Shown here piece by piece: positions 1 to 6,521 of a stretch of 24,671 nt of DNA. A program made the position numbers and the translations under genes. A model generated the notes under the pieces. It made no database searches. It worked only from the letters and a program-made list of their open reading frames with translations, and was not told the DNA's origin. Origin of the DNA: a virus; the IMG/VR virus record IMGVR_UViG_3300044682_000006, positions 1-24,671 of that record; one strand, given 5' to 3'. Position 1 is the stretch's first letter; each line of letters begins with the position of its first letter.

Positions 1-50
1 AACCCAAAACGACGCCGTTTGAAGAAGATGATGGCGCGGGAGACTCATAA
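1..50 (+). CDS. 3' end of an unidentified gene (partial)
   Basis: Only the last 15 codons and a TAA (48-50) are visible, read from position 3. The tail is acidic (PKTTPFEEDDGAGDS). Acidic tails like this occur in single-stranded-DNA-binding and other replication proteins, but too little is seen to assign a function. Another frame is open from position 1 to 243 and reads as a Lys/Arg-rich sequence; I regard that as less likely because it has no typical protein composition. Confidence 0.35.
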   Translation, partial: PKTTPFEEDDGAGDS

Positions 51-68
51 GGGACTTAAGTATATAAG

Positions 69-287
69 TTGCAAAGTAAGAAGCGGTGCTACGTCATTGC
101 CGAGGGAGGAGGTGATTGCCATGTCAATACGTTGCCTAAGAAGGTCATTGTGGATGATGGTATCTCTTATGTATGTACTGTTTTCTTCACCACCGGAACA
201 ACCGGAACCACTTCACCGGGCTTCGTTCGACGGCGCTGCATAGAGCCTCGTATTGCAGGCCGCAACCAACACGGGGCGCAATACTAA
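69..287 (+). CDS. Small hypothetical protein, start uncertain
   Basis: A 72-residue reading frame with a TTG start and no obvious ribosome-binding site. It contains several cysteines (around residues 7, 17, 36 and 56) and a Gly/Thr-rich centre, and purines favour the first codon position, as in real genes of the window. I do not recognise it. A competing frame starts at an ATG at 121, behind a very strong GGGAGGAGGTGATT site, and encodes about 40 residues with a hydrophobic segment (MSIRCLRRSLWMMVSLMYVL). Both cannot be ordinary genes; codon composition favours this one, the ribosome-binding site favours the other. Confidence 0.4.
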   Translation: MQSKKRCYVIAEGGGDCHVNTLPKKVIVDDGISYVCTVFFTTGTTGTTSPGFVRRRCIEPRIAGRNQHGAQY

Positions 288-307
288 CGCGGAAGGGAGG
301 CGCGGAA

Positions 308-433
308 ATGGACAGATACAACGAATTACAAGCTCTCGAAATTCAACTTGAAAAAGAGCGCCGCGCAGGAGCTGCAGGAGGGGAAGACGCCTGCCGAAAG
401 CGCAACAAAATAACGCTTGACAGCGCAACTTAA
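308..433 (+). CDS. Small hypothetical protein, possibly frameshifted
   Basis: ATG behind a GGAAGGGAGG ribosome-binding site. The first 19 residues (MDRYNELQALEIQLEKERR) look like a charged helix or coiled coil. Beyond base 364 the +1 frame reads better: QELQEGKTPAESATK, ending at a TAA at 411-413. The composition of the two halves suggests one 35-residue protein interrupted by one extra base near 365, either a real frameshift or an assembly error. As written, the frame ends at 433. No function is recognised. Confidence 0.4.
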   Translation: MDRYNELQALEIQLEKERRAGAAGGEDACRKRNKITLDSAT

Positions 434-445
434 CTGTGAGACATT
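417..445 (+). promoter_or_regulatory. Possible promoter before the methyltransferase
   Basis: A perfect TTGACA (417-422) follows the sequence AAATAACGC. The same 15 bases (AAATAACGCTTGACA) recur at the stronger promoter near 15455-15469. The -10 expected 17 bases downstream (GACATT) is poor, so the call rests mainly on the shared upstream word and on the position just before the methyltransferase gene. Confidence 0.3.
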
Positions 446-462
446 TGCGGCATGTGGAAATC

Positions 463-1134
463 GTGAAACCTTACTATCTGGACGAAAAGGCGAGGATCGC
501 GATATTCAATTGCGACTGGCGAGAACTGGACGATGAAACGCTACGGAGCCATTTGTTATTGACAGACCCCCCGTTTGGACTACGTGAGGCGCGAGGGAAA
601 AACAAATCCCGCACCAAACTAGCCGTAGCGAAAGACTACGGCATTAGCGATTGGGACGATGAACCGCCGTCAGACTTTGATTTGATTCGCTTGAGAGACT
701 TGACCAAGTACCAGATCATCTTCGGCGGTAATTATTTCGTCCTGCCGCCGTCTAAGTGCTGGCTGGTTTGGGACAAGGTTAACTCAGGAGATTTTGCGGA
801 TGCGGAATTAGCTTGGACGAATCTCGACAAGGCAGTTCGCATTTTTCGCTACATGTGGAACGGTATGCTGAAAGAGAAGCCTGAATTTCGGATGCATCCA
901 ACGCAGAAACCTGTAAGTTTAGGCCGTTTTGCGATAATGCAATGTCCAAGCGACGTTAAGAGTTTGCTTGATCCATTCGCTGGAAGCGGCACATTTTTGG
1001 TGGCGGCAAAGGCATTAGGACTTTCAGCGATTGGATGCGAAAAGATCGAATCGTATTGCGAATCGGCAGCGATTAGGCTTCAGCAGAATGTGTTTGATTG
1101 GGAAGGAATTACCGATGTACCTACATTGCTCTAA
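463..1134 (+). CDS. DNA methyltransferase, N4-cytosine/N6-adenine type
   Basis: Probable S-adenosylmethionine-dependent DNA amino-methyltransferase that modifies adenine N6 or cytosine N4. Counting from the GTG at 463 (223 residues), the catalytic motif DPPF is at 35-38. A conserved HPTQKP lies at 145-150 and the AdoMet-binding DPFAGSGT at 170-177. Catalytic motif before AdoMet motif is the order of the beta class. The start at 463 is chosen because it gives the common family opening KPYYLDE; a GTG at 436 is also open but lacks a ribosome-binding site. No restriction endonuclease is visible nearby, so it is probably an orphan phage methyltransferase protecting the DNA from host restriction or regulating it (inference). 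Its 3' end overlaps the next gene by 20 bases. Confidence 0.9.
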   Translation: MKPYYLDEKARIAIFNCDWRELDDETLRSHLLLTDPPFGLREARGKNKSRTKLAVAKDYGISDWDDEPPSDFDLIRLRDLTKYQIIFGGNYFVLPPSKCWLVWDKVNSGDFADAELAWTNLDKAVRIFRYMWNGMLKEKPEFRMHPTQKPVSLGRFAIMQCPSDVKSLLDPFAGSGTFLVAAKALGLSAIGCEKIESYCESAAIRLQQNVFDWEGITDVPTLL

Positions 1135-1666
1135 ATGCCTCTGTGGCCGCACAGGAGACGCGCTAGGCGCTCCCTGTAGCACAGAAGGGTGCGACGGCAC
1201 CATTGAAGAGGTTCCAGCGTTCTCTACCCTCGTAGAAACGCTTCCTGAGACGTTCTGGTGCCCTCGTAGGGATGAGAGTCCTCTAGGTGCGCGTCTAGTT
1301 CCTGAAGGCGATCACTGGCAAAAGTTTAAGTCTAACGGGGACAGAGTTTGCTCTTTCTGTGGCTCTCTCCATTGGGAGGACATGCTGAGGCTGGTTTGCG
1401 TAGCCGCAACGGCTCCAGAGGACGCGGATTACAACTCCGTCCCTTTTATTGAGCCGAGCGATAAGAGTTACAAGGTCTACGTGCATCAACCCGGCGTTCG
1501 GAACGCACATGAGGGCGGAATAAAATTCTACATGCAACATGTGCCGCGTGGAGAAGACGGTAAAATAGCCGTCACGGCAGACCAACAAGCCGAGTATGCA
1601 AAGGCGGTCAAGCTATCGGGGAGACGATTTGATCGTTATCTAGCGGAGAGGTATCCGAAGAAGTAA
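1115..1666 (+). CDS. Zinc-ribbon phage protein of unknown function
   Basis: 183 residues. ATG 1115 follows GGAAGGAATT inside the end of the methyltransferase gene. The N-terminus carries clustered cysteines (CSKCLCG, then CSTEGC) that look like a metal-binding ribbon. A second motif, CSFCGSLHWEDML, sits mid-protein. This Cys-x2-Cys-Gly-Ser-hydrophobic-His arrangement recurs in uncharacterised phage proteins. The C-terminal half (KFYMQHV, then a Lys/Arg-rich end) suggests a small globular domain. Metal binding is inferred from the cysteines; no catalytic function is recognised. Confidence 0.8.
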   Translation: MYLHCSKCLCGRTGDALGAPCSTEGCDGTIEEVPAFSTLVETLPETFWCPRRDESPLGARLVPEGDHWQKFKSNGDRVCSFCGSLHWEDMLRLVCVAATAPEDADYNSVPFIEPSDKSYKVYVHQPGVRNAHEGGIKFYMQHVPRGEDGKIAVTADQQAEYAKAVKLSGRRFDRYLAERYPKK

Positions 1667-1692
1667 TCTGTCCACCGGGAGAGGGACACAGC

Positions 1693-2535
1693 ATGTATAC
1701 GAAAGTCATGACCATCACGCCACAAGAGGCGACTCTGTGGCTTGATACCAAAAACAGTAAGAATCGGCCAATTTCCGAAAACGCCGTCGCCAAGTATACA
1801 CAGGAGATGCGCGAAAACCGCTGGAAGCTGAACGGCCAGGGAATCTGCTTCAACCAAAGCCAACAGTTGGTCAATGGACAGCATCGGTTAATGGCCTGCG
1901 TTCGCTCAAACAAGCCTTTCGAGACGCTAGTGACATGGGGCGTGCCGGACGACGCTTTTGACACCATCGACGATTGCAATACCCGCTCACTCGCCGATGT
2001 GCTTCACATTAAGGGAGAGACGGGTTCAATCCTTCTTTCTGCTGGTCTGCGCTTTCTGTGGATTTACGCGACAGGAGAGATTGAGAGACGTGACTTGAGA
2101 AAAGGAAAGATCGCAACGAAACCTTTGCTCGAAGCCACGCTGGACAGGAATCCGAAGATCAGAGGATCGGTTAAGTTCTACTCTATGCTCAAGGCGCGTA
2201 ACGGTGGTTTGATGATTCCGGCTGGTATGGCAATCGGCCTCCACTATCTTTTCTCTCTCGTGGACGAAAAGAAGGCCGACGAATTCTTTACCCGGCTGCA
2301 GTCCGGTTTAGAGTTGACGGAGGATAATCCGATCTATATTCTTCGCGCTCGTTTGATTTCTGGACAGAGAGAAGCGTCTACAAAACTGACTCAACCGGCG
2401 CTCTACTATTACACCGTGATTTCGTGGAACGCCTATGCTAACGGGACGTATTTGAAGCGCCTTGTCTTTGCGCCCGATACCGCTCCGCCTGAGATTGACA
2501 ACTTGCCCAAGCGCGTGATGAAAGACTTGCTGTAG
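1693..2535 (+). CDS. ParB/Srx-like nuclease-family phage protein
   Basis: 280 residues; ATG follows GGGAGAGGGACACAGC. The N-terminal third matches the ParB/sulfiredoxin-like phage family: ITPQEATLWL near residue 8, then alternating helix and strand, then the hallmark NGQHRL at 61-66. The Gln-His-Arg of that motif corresponds to the nucleotide-binding GxxR box of ParB proteins. A conserved DTIDD...TRSLADVL segment follows. The C-terminal half is helical and unlike chromosome-partition ParB, which argues against plasmid or prophage segregation. Related phage proteins are annotated as ParB-like nucleases or as unknown. The role here is unproven. Confidence 0.8.
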   Translation: MYTKVMTITPQEATLWLDTKNSKNRPISENAVAKYTQEMRENRWKLNGQGICFNQSQQLVNGQHRLMACVRSNKPFETLVTWGVPDDAFDTIDDCNTRSLADVLHIKGETGSILLSAGLRFLWIYATGEIERRDLRKGKIATKPLLEATLDRNPKIRGSVKFYSMLKARNGGLMIPAGMAIGLHYLFSLVDEKKADEFFTRLQSGLELTEDNPIYILRARLISGQREASTKLTQPALYYYTVISWNAYANGTYLKRLVFAPDTAPPEIDNLPKRVMKDLL

Positions 2536-2558
2536 AATTCTTCCAAGAAAGGAAACCA

Positions 2559-2756
2559 ATGGCCGAGAAACAGAAATCCCGATTCACCGAAACGCGTCAG
2601 GAGCAGTTCCATCGGCTGTATCCGCATCACTACCTCGATATGCGCTCGAAAGTGATGGCTGGCGGTCAATGGGGTACAAAGGATGGGCGCAAGCGTGTAC
2701 GTGCTCTAGCGCGTCAAGAAACGCGACTCCACGTCAAACAGCTACGGACTGTCTAG
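2559..2756 (+). CDS. Small basic hypothetical protein
   Basis: 65 residues. ATG lies behind AAGAAAGGAAACCA, 23 bases after the ParB-like gene. The protein is rich in Arg, Lys, His and Gln and predicted mostly helical (FTETRQEQFHRLYPHHYL, then a basic C-terminus), so nucleic-acid binding is possible but unproven. Its TAG stop overlaps the GTG of the next gene (TAGTG), suggesting translational coupling. I do not recognise the family. Confidence 0.6.
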   Translation: MAEKQKSRFTETRQEQFHRLYPHHYLDMRSKVMAGGQWGTKDGRKRVRALARQETRLHVKQLRTV

Positions 2757-3196
2757 TGGAAAACCCTCTCCTAAGCGTTCCAGACTTCCTCAAGCGCATC
2801 ACGTACAAGCCCGGCTGGAAAATCAAAATCGTAGAGCACCACGATGCCATTGGAACCTTTGACGTGAGGGTGATCTACGACGGCTACGAGTCAAAAAATG
2901 CGGCGTTTGATCCAATTTGCTTTGAGGAGCGGCAGGTTACGAAAGCGAGAGAAGTTTGGTCGCGGTCCATTGGAAAATCTGTACGACATGAGAATAAGTT
3001 CTGCTTCCGCCGCACGTTCTGCCGTTACGATCTTGAGCACATGAGGCCAGAGGATATTATCCGATACGTCATCGGCGACACGATCAAGCAAGCCGAGATG
3101 TACGAGTTCGAGCGGTGGTTTAAGTTTGATGGCGTACCTATTTTTGAGCATCGCGAGGAATTGAAAGATGGAACAGGAACAGGAAGAAACAGTTAA
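2756..3196 (+). CDS. Hypothetical protein
   Basis: 146 residues from a GTG at 2756 that overlaps the preceding stop. An in-frame ATG at 2669 exists but lies inside the previous gene and would add an uncharacteristic Cys/Arg/Ser-rich stretch. The protein opens with a hydrophobic/basic segment (FLKRITYKPGWKIKIVEHHD), followed by strand-rich sequence and a paired-Cys stretch FCFRRTFC. The C-terminal helix is amphipathic and the extreme end is low in complexity. The layout suggests a small soluble alpha/beta protein of phage metabolism. No known family is recognised. Confidence 0.7.
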   Translation: MENPLLSVPDFLKRITYKPGWKIKIVEHHDAIGTFDVRVIYDGYESKNAAFDPICFEERQVTKAREVWSRSIGKSVRHENKFCFRRTFCRYDLEHMRPEDIIRYVIGDTIKQAEMYEFERWFKFDGVPIFEHREELKDGTGTGRNS

Positions 3197-3446
3197 TCCG
3201 CTTTGGTCCCGCACTGCCGTCTGCTCATGTACTGGCGGCGGCAAGCCTACGATGCTCCAAGGCGAGATGGTAATATTCCGTAATCCAGCCTGCCGTGTTC
3301 ATCAAGTCGTTGCGGTAGCCAACCCCTATGCAGCGGTAAGCGCGGAAGCGGTTGTTGGTAGTTTTAAGGGGAGGGAACGGAAATTCGGAGAAAGCAGCGA
3401 AAGAAGTATTTTGGCGTTTTGCGATTCGATAATGAACGCGAAATAA
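3168..3446 (+). CDS. Hypothetical protein
   Basis: 92 residues. ATG 3168 follows GAGGAATTGAAAG and overlaps the end of the previous gene by 29 bases. The opening is acidic (MEQEQEE). A Cys-x-Cys pair (CSC) and a Cys-x2-His (CRVH) could bind a metal. A hydrophobic stretch rich in Ala and Val (VVAVANPYAAVSAEAVVGSF) follows. This is the last + strand gene before a gene-poor region. No family recognised. Confidence 0.6.
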   Translation: MEQEQEETVNPLWSRTAVCSCTGGGKPTMLQGEMVIFRNPACRVHQVVAVANPYAAVSAEAVVGSFKGRERKFGESSERSILAFCDSIMNAK

Positions 3447-3465
3447 ATACACTCCACCCTATTTT

Positions 3466-3843
3466 CTAAGTTCTTAATATTTTGCTTTTGTTTGTTTTTG
3501 TACTTATAAAACCCCTATTCCCTAAACCCGGCAGGGCATAGAGCGCAGTAATTGGCATATCTGCCTCTGCGTCTCCAAAGGGAATAAGAGAAAAGTCGGG
3601 TTGATCCCGAATTCCCCACGTTGTTGGGTCTTGTGCTGCGTCACACTCGCAAATTACGCAAGCGCCCCAATGCAGCAATCTCGGCGGACCCTAGCCACGA
3701 AGTCGGCATCCCGTCACCGGCTGTTCCTTTTAAGGCGTACAGCGCAACCACTCTGCTACGTCAAATTGGTACAGCTTGGTGCCAGCAGAAAGTACACTCC
3801 CGGTGGGAATAGCACAGGTCGAATTGTTCGAGGGCGATTCCAT
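3466..3843 (-). pseudogene. Possible decayed minus-strand gene
   Basis: On the minus strand, three adjacent reading frames each give protein-like sequence. Starting from an ATG (3843-3841), the first is 37 residues, with TGSVLSAGTKLYQFDVAEWL and a stop at 3732-3730. An overlapping second frame reads VVALYALKGTAGDGMPTSWL, then SAEIAALG. A third frame (TTG near 3678 to the stop at 3466) gives 70 residues, including FSLIPFGDAEADMPITALYA. Read together they would make a protein of about 120 residues with two frame changes. This may be a decayed gene, assembly indels or chance. No clear promoter or ribosome-binding site is seen, and the function is unknown. Confidence 0.3.
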
Positions 3844-3977
3844 GTAGTATCTCTTGGCAAGATCAGACTTGCATAAATCCAACATTTGTGTCAAGGTAAA
3901 AAGTGAGGGATGAGTTCAATTCTTGATTCCATGCGATCTCCTTGGCAGGCTTTTGCATCGACTCATTCCGCGCACAG

Positions 3978-4010
3978 CGCGTCGGCTTCGGTCGGCGCGT
4001 TCGTGTTTTA
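3978..4010 (+). terminator. Hairpin with UUCG tetraloop, probable terminator
   Basis: A 9-bp stem (CGCGTCGGC / GTCGGCGCG, with two G-T wobbles) closes on a C-TTCG-G tetraloop, an exceptionally stable RNA loop. It is followed by TTCGTGTTTTA. It separates the upstream genes from the promoter at 4038, as a rho-independent terminator would. The T tract is interrupted, so efficiency is uncertain. Confidence 0.5.
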
Positions 4011-4037
4011 GACCCTCAAAATGCCTGCAAAAATTCC

Positions 4038-4070
4038 TTGACAAAGTTGCGCCTAAGCGCAGAATATCTA
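4038..4070 (+). promoter_or_regulatory. Candidate promoter for the 4087-6501 operon
   Basis: A consensus TTGACA at 4038-4043 is followed by AT-rich GAATATCTATGCAT. The best -10 candidates are GAATAT (18-base spacer) or TATCTA (21-base spacer), so the -10 is weak. An inverted repeat GCGC-CTAA-GCGC (4049-4060) lies between the elements and could be an operator. The coupled operon's first ATG is at 4087, giving a very short leader. Confidence 0.45.
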
Positions 4071-4086
4071 TGCATCGGGAGAGACT

Positions 4087-4308
4087 ATGCACGTCGATGA
4101 ACTATTCTCAATCAATATTCCTGACGGCTTTATGGAATCCGGACATAGCGTAGGGAGAATCTCAGCCTATGCTTGTGCGATCTGCGGAGCGTTCGTTGCA
4201 CGCGATTATCTCGTGGCGCATGTGGATATACACAATAAAATAGAGGACGCTGACAAGGAAATCTATACTCTGCGCTCACTGATCACCAAGGATAAAGGTG
4301 AATGGTAA
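4087..4308 (+). CDS. Small zinc-finger-like protein
   Basis: 73 residues behind a CGGGAGAGACT ribosome-binding site. A Cys-x2-Cys ... His-x3-His arrangement (CAICGAF, then HVDIH) resembles a classical C2H2 zinc finger, and the C-terminus is a charged helix. This suggests a small DNA- or protein-binding factor. It is the first gene of a chain coupled by overlapping stop and start codons (TAATG at 4306-4310). The metal ligands are seen; the target is unknown. Confidence 0.7.
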   Translation: MHVDELFSINIPDGFMESGHSVGRISAYACAICGAFVARDYLVAHVDIHNKIEDADKEIYTLRSLITKDKGEW

Positions 4309-4481
4309 TGGACATTTGGGTCATTGAAGAGAGAACTAAGGGCGGGGAGTGGAGACCAATGCAAGGGTTATCCTACCATTTTCCGCAACTCGCCGAAGCG
4401 GAAAGACTCAAGCATGTAAAGCACAACGACATTTGGTTCGACTATCGCGTGGCGAAATACACACGCGCGGAGGCAGAATGA
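4308..4481 (+). CDS. Small hypothetical protein
   Basis: 57 residues; the ATG overlaps the previous stop (TAATG). The sequence opens MDIWVIEERTKGGEWRPMQG and continues with an aromatic and basic helical segment (FDYRVAKYTRAEAE at the end). Small phage proteins that begin with WVIE...W are common, but the role is unknown to me. Its TGA overlaps the ATG of the next gene (ATGA at 4478-4481). Confidence 0.65.
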   Translation: MDIWVIEERTKGGEWRPMQGLSYHFPQLAEAERLKHVKHNDIWFDYRVAKYTRAEAE

Positions 4482-4708
4482 AAATCGGCGATCTGAGGCG
4501 CAGTTTGTTTATGAATTACGACTGTGAATGGAACAGTGTGGTACGTGATGTGACGGCTAGGAAAGAGAAGCACGATGAGGAAGTTTCTGAGTACGAAGTC
4601 ACAAGGATTCTTCTCGATCATCTAACCACGCAGGCGAAGCTGGATATAACCTTCCCATACGAAAAAGGATCGCGCATCCAGAGGCTCTTTACGGAGGACG
4701 TGGCATGA
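4478..4708 (+). CDS. Small hypothetical protein
   Basis: 76 residues. ATG 4478 overlaps the preceding TGA and has GGAGG seven bases upstream within the previous gene. Predicted mainly alpha-helical and highly charged (TARKEKHDEEVSEYEVTRIL), without cysteines, unlike its zinc-binding neighbours. The stop overlaps the next start (ATGA at 4705-4708), so expression is probably coupled. No family recognised. Confidence 0.65.
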   Translation: MKIGDLRRSLFMNYDCEWNSVVRDVTARKEKHDEEVSEYEVTRILLDHLTTQAKLDITFPYEKGSRIQRLFTEDVA

Positions 4709-5301
4709 GCGCAGTAGAACTCTACAAAGCAGACGGCACCACGGCAGGCATATTCTTTTGCTCTCAATGTCGTATCGTTCACAGGAGCCAAGAAGAAGCC
4801 GAATGGTGCCACGGTGAGAAGCTATGTTCCTGCGGCAAGAAGATCACGCAAGGGTACTACCAACGCAAGTGCAATGAATGCGACAGCAAGGAATGGAAAG
4901 AGAAAGAGCGGAAGAAGGAATCCGAACGATTCGAAGCCGCCACAAAAATCACTGAGGCTGAATATAAAGGTGAGCACGTCTACTGCGGAGATAAGTATTA
5001 CGATTCCGTTGAGGACGCCATCGACCAGTACCTTGAGGGGCAGGAACCTGAGTACGTTTGGGCCTGCATCGACAAGAGTCTTCCATCTGTTGATGTGGAA
5101 GACGTGACGAGCAACCTGTTGGATAATATGTGGGACGATGCCGACGTTAGTGACTTGTACGGTGTCGATGAGTTAGAGGCTGCGTTGAAGGCTTTCAATG
5201 AGGCCAACAAAGGAATTCAACTGTGGGAACCTGATTATAACGTTGCGATTCTCGTTGAACCTCGAACTGTTATGAAGGAAGCGGCGGAGAAAACTCAGTG
5301 A
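4705..5301 (+). CDS. Double zinc-ribbon hypothetical protein
   Basis: 198 residues. The N-terminal ~55 residues contain several metal-binding pairs: CSQC near residue 19, CHGEKLCSCG near 35-44, and CNEC near 56-59. This is consistent with a two-site zinc ribbon. A strongly charged helix (KEWKEKERKKESERFEAATK) then leads to an acidic alpha/beta domain with DVEDVTSNLLDNMWDDADVS. The basic linker beside an acidic domain suggests protein-protein or nucleic-acid contacts. It sits mid-operon, coupled at both ends. No named family. Confidence 0.75.
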   Translation: MSAVELYKADGTTAGIFFCSQCRIVHRSQEEAEWCHGEKLCSCGKKITQGYYQRKCNECDSKEWKEKERKKESERFEAATKITEAEYKGEHVYCGDKYYDSVEDAIDQYLEGQEPEYVWACIDKSLPSVDVEDVTSNLLDNMWDDADVSDLYGVDELEAALKAFNEANKGIQLWEPDYNVAILVEPRTVMKEAAEKTQ

Positions 5302-5702
5302 CCGAAGCTGAAGAAAAAGAACTCCAGCAAGCGCAGGAATATCTATCCTACTGGCAACCCCAACTCCGTCTCGACCACATCGACTTTGAATTCTTTTTAA
5401 TTGCCGAAGAAGAAAATAAGAATCATCTTGCCGATTGCAAAGTTGCTCCGGGTCGGCATAGGCAAAAGATTGGGCTGCGGCATCCGAGCGACAGGAAAAA
5501 CAGCGACAACCTCATATTCAGGCGCGACTTGGAAGTTGTAATCGTTCACGAATTACTTCACACAAAAGAGTTCCCATGGCGCGACCATCCAAGTATCGAT
5601 GCGGTTTTTGAGAAGGATAAATGGCTGGTCGAACTGCATGAAGACTCTCTGGACGCTATCGCCGAGGCTCTAGTTCGCGCTAGGAGAGGAATGAGGCGGT
5701 GA
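5298..5702 (+). CDS. Putative zinc metalloprotease-like protein (HELLH)
   Basis: 134 residues. The GTG at 5298 overlaps the previous TGA. The sequence VIVHELLHTKEF has an HExxH motif (His84, Glu85, His88) on a helix preceded by hydrophobic strand residues, as in zincin peptidases. About 25 residues later, ELHED (112-116) could provide the third zinc ligand. At this size it would be a minimal single-domain zincin, perhaps SprT- or ImmA-like in fold. The substrate is unknown; phage proteases of this type may cleave host regulators or act in virion maturation. Catalysis is inferred from the motif only. Confidence 0.65.
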   Translation: MTEAEEKELQQAQEYLSYWQPQLRLDHIDFEFFLIAEEENKNHLADCKVAPGRHRQKIGLRHPSDRKNSDNLIFRRDLEVVIVHELLHTKEFPWRDHPSIDAVFEKDKWLVELHEDSLDAIAEALVRARRGMRR

Positions 5703-5923
5703 GGAATATCGAAGAGCGCCGTGCAGCCAACAGGACCAGCCTCCAGAAGCACAGGCAGATGCTCAAGAGTTTGAAGTTGTGCCGCGATTGCGGTTCGTGG
5801 CCCCCACAAGATGGGAAAACGCTCTGTGCTGGTTGTTTGGAGGACAGGCGAAAGCGGGAGGCGGCTAGACGAGAGGCGCAAAATAAAAGGAAATTATCTT
5901 TAACTCGCGTGGAGGGAAAATGA
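5699..5923 (+). CDS. Small zinc-knuckle basic protein
   Basis: 74 residues. The GTG at 5699 overlaps the previous TGA. Two Cys-x2-Cys pairs (CRDC and CAGC, about 14 residues apart) form a likely four-cysteine zinc site. They are flanked by very basic helices (DRRKREAARREAQNKRK), a composition typical of small nucleic-acid-binding proteins. It sits in the coupled operon after the metalloprotease-like gene. The ribosome-binding site of the following gene (GGAGGG) lies in its last codons. The target is unknown. Confidence 0.7.
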   Translation: MRNIEERRAANRTSLQKHRQMLKSLKLCRDCGSWPPQDGKTLCAGCLEDRRKREAARREAQNKRKLSLTRVEGK

Positions 5924-6501
5924 AAGTTTCATCTAGTTATCAACGAGCCTTGGATATTTATTTGGAATGGGAACAGGTTCGCACTCCGGCTTCCGGTTCG
6001 TTTCAGGAAAGTCAAAAGTCTCAACCTTTAATCGGCGTAGCCGAAGACGGCTTATCGGCTGCTGAGGCTCTCTGCCTCTGGGAAAGCCAAGGGAAACCTT
6101 CGCATGTTCGCCCAGGAGCAGAGTGGGTGCTTCTTTGTCGCTATCTGAGAGGAAAAAGCCAACGCGACTGGTGGACCAAGGAGATTGGCTGGTGGAACAA
6201 AAATGCGGCCTATATGCCGGAAGAGTTCTTAGGCTTTCTGGGACCGCTGCCGTTTATCGAATTATTCGGACGCAGCCCAATTACAAGGATTGTTCGCTAT
6301 TACTTCGACAATCGATATCATCTATGGGAGTTTCGTTTGGATGTCTTTATGCAAGTCAAAGGCGAATCATGGAAAATGCTGTACTATGGGCGCGAGGATC
6401 GAGATTCGCCTCTGCAAAATGCGTGGCGTATGGTCAGGGTCAAATGGATTGATCCAGCGATCTATAGAGTGAGGTACAGATTTTCCCTCCATGGGAGTTA
6501 A
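5920..6501 (+). CDS. Hypothetical protein, end of coupled operon
   Basis: 193 residues. ATG 5920 overlaps the previous TGA and follows GGAGGGAAA. The protein is rich in Trp, Tyr and Phe, with WWTKEIGWWNKNAAYM near the middle and alternating strand and helix predicted elsewhere. There is no signal peptide, cysteine cluster or catalytic motif that I recognise. It is the last gene of the coupled chain; a promoter and a regulator gene follow. Confidence 0.7.
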   Translation: MKVSSSYQRALDIYLEWEQVRTPASGSFQESQKSQPLIGVAEDGLSAAEALCLWESQGKPSHVRPGAEWVLLCRYLRGKSQRDWWTKEIGWWNKNAAYMPEEFLGFLGPLPFIELFGRSPITRIVRYYFDNRYHLWEFRLDVFMQVKGESWKMLYYGREDRDSPLQNAWRMVRVKWIDPAIYRVRYRFSLHGS

Positions 6502-6521
6502 AGAAATAATTTCCAAAACTC

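Larger units (their letters stand above)
3447..4086. other. Gene-poor intergenic region (~640 bp)
   Basis: No convincing + strand gene lies here. The visible content is AT-rich sequence at 3447-3515, a set of minus-strand reading frames that look protein-like but are broken (3466-3843), a strong UUCG-loop hairpin (3978-3999) and a promoter-like TTGACA at 4038. A stretch on the minus strand near 3700-3760 superficially resembles a tRNA D-arm and anticodon arm but does not fold as a tRNA. Confidence 0.6.

Noticed and set aside
121-243. Frame with hydrophobic MSIRCLRRSLWMMVSLMYVL behind a very strong ribosome-binding site
   Set aside because: First-position purine content is low compared with the overlapping frame 69-287, and hydrophobic sequence can arise from the shadow frame. 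The ribosome-binding site keeps it possible, so it is mentioned under that gene.
3700-3765. tRNA-like stretch on the minus strand (AGCAGAGTGGTTGCGCT and CTTAAAA)
   Set aside because: The D-arm-like and anticodon-loop-like pieces are present, but the flanking anticodon stem does not pair, no acceptor stem closes it, and no T-arm with the usual TTCGA lies at the right distance.
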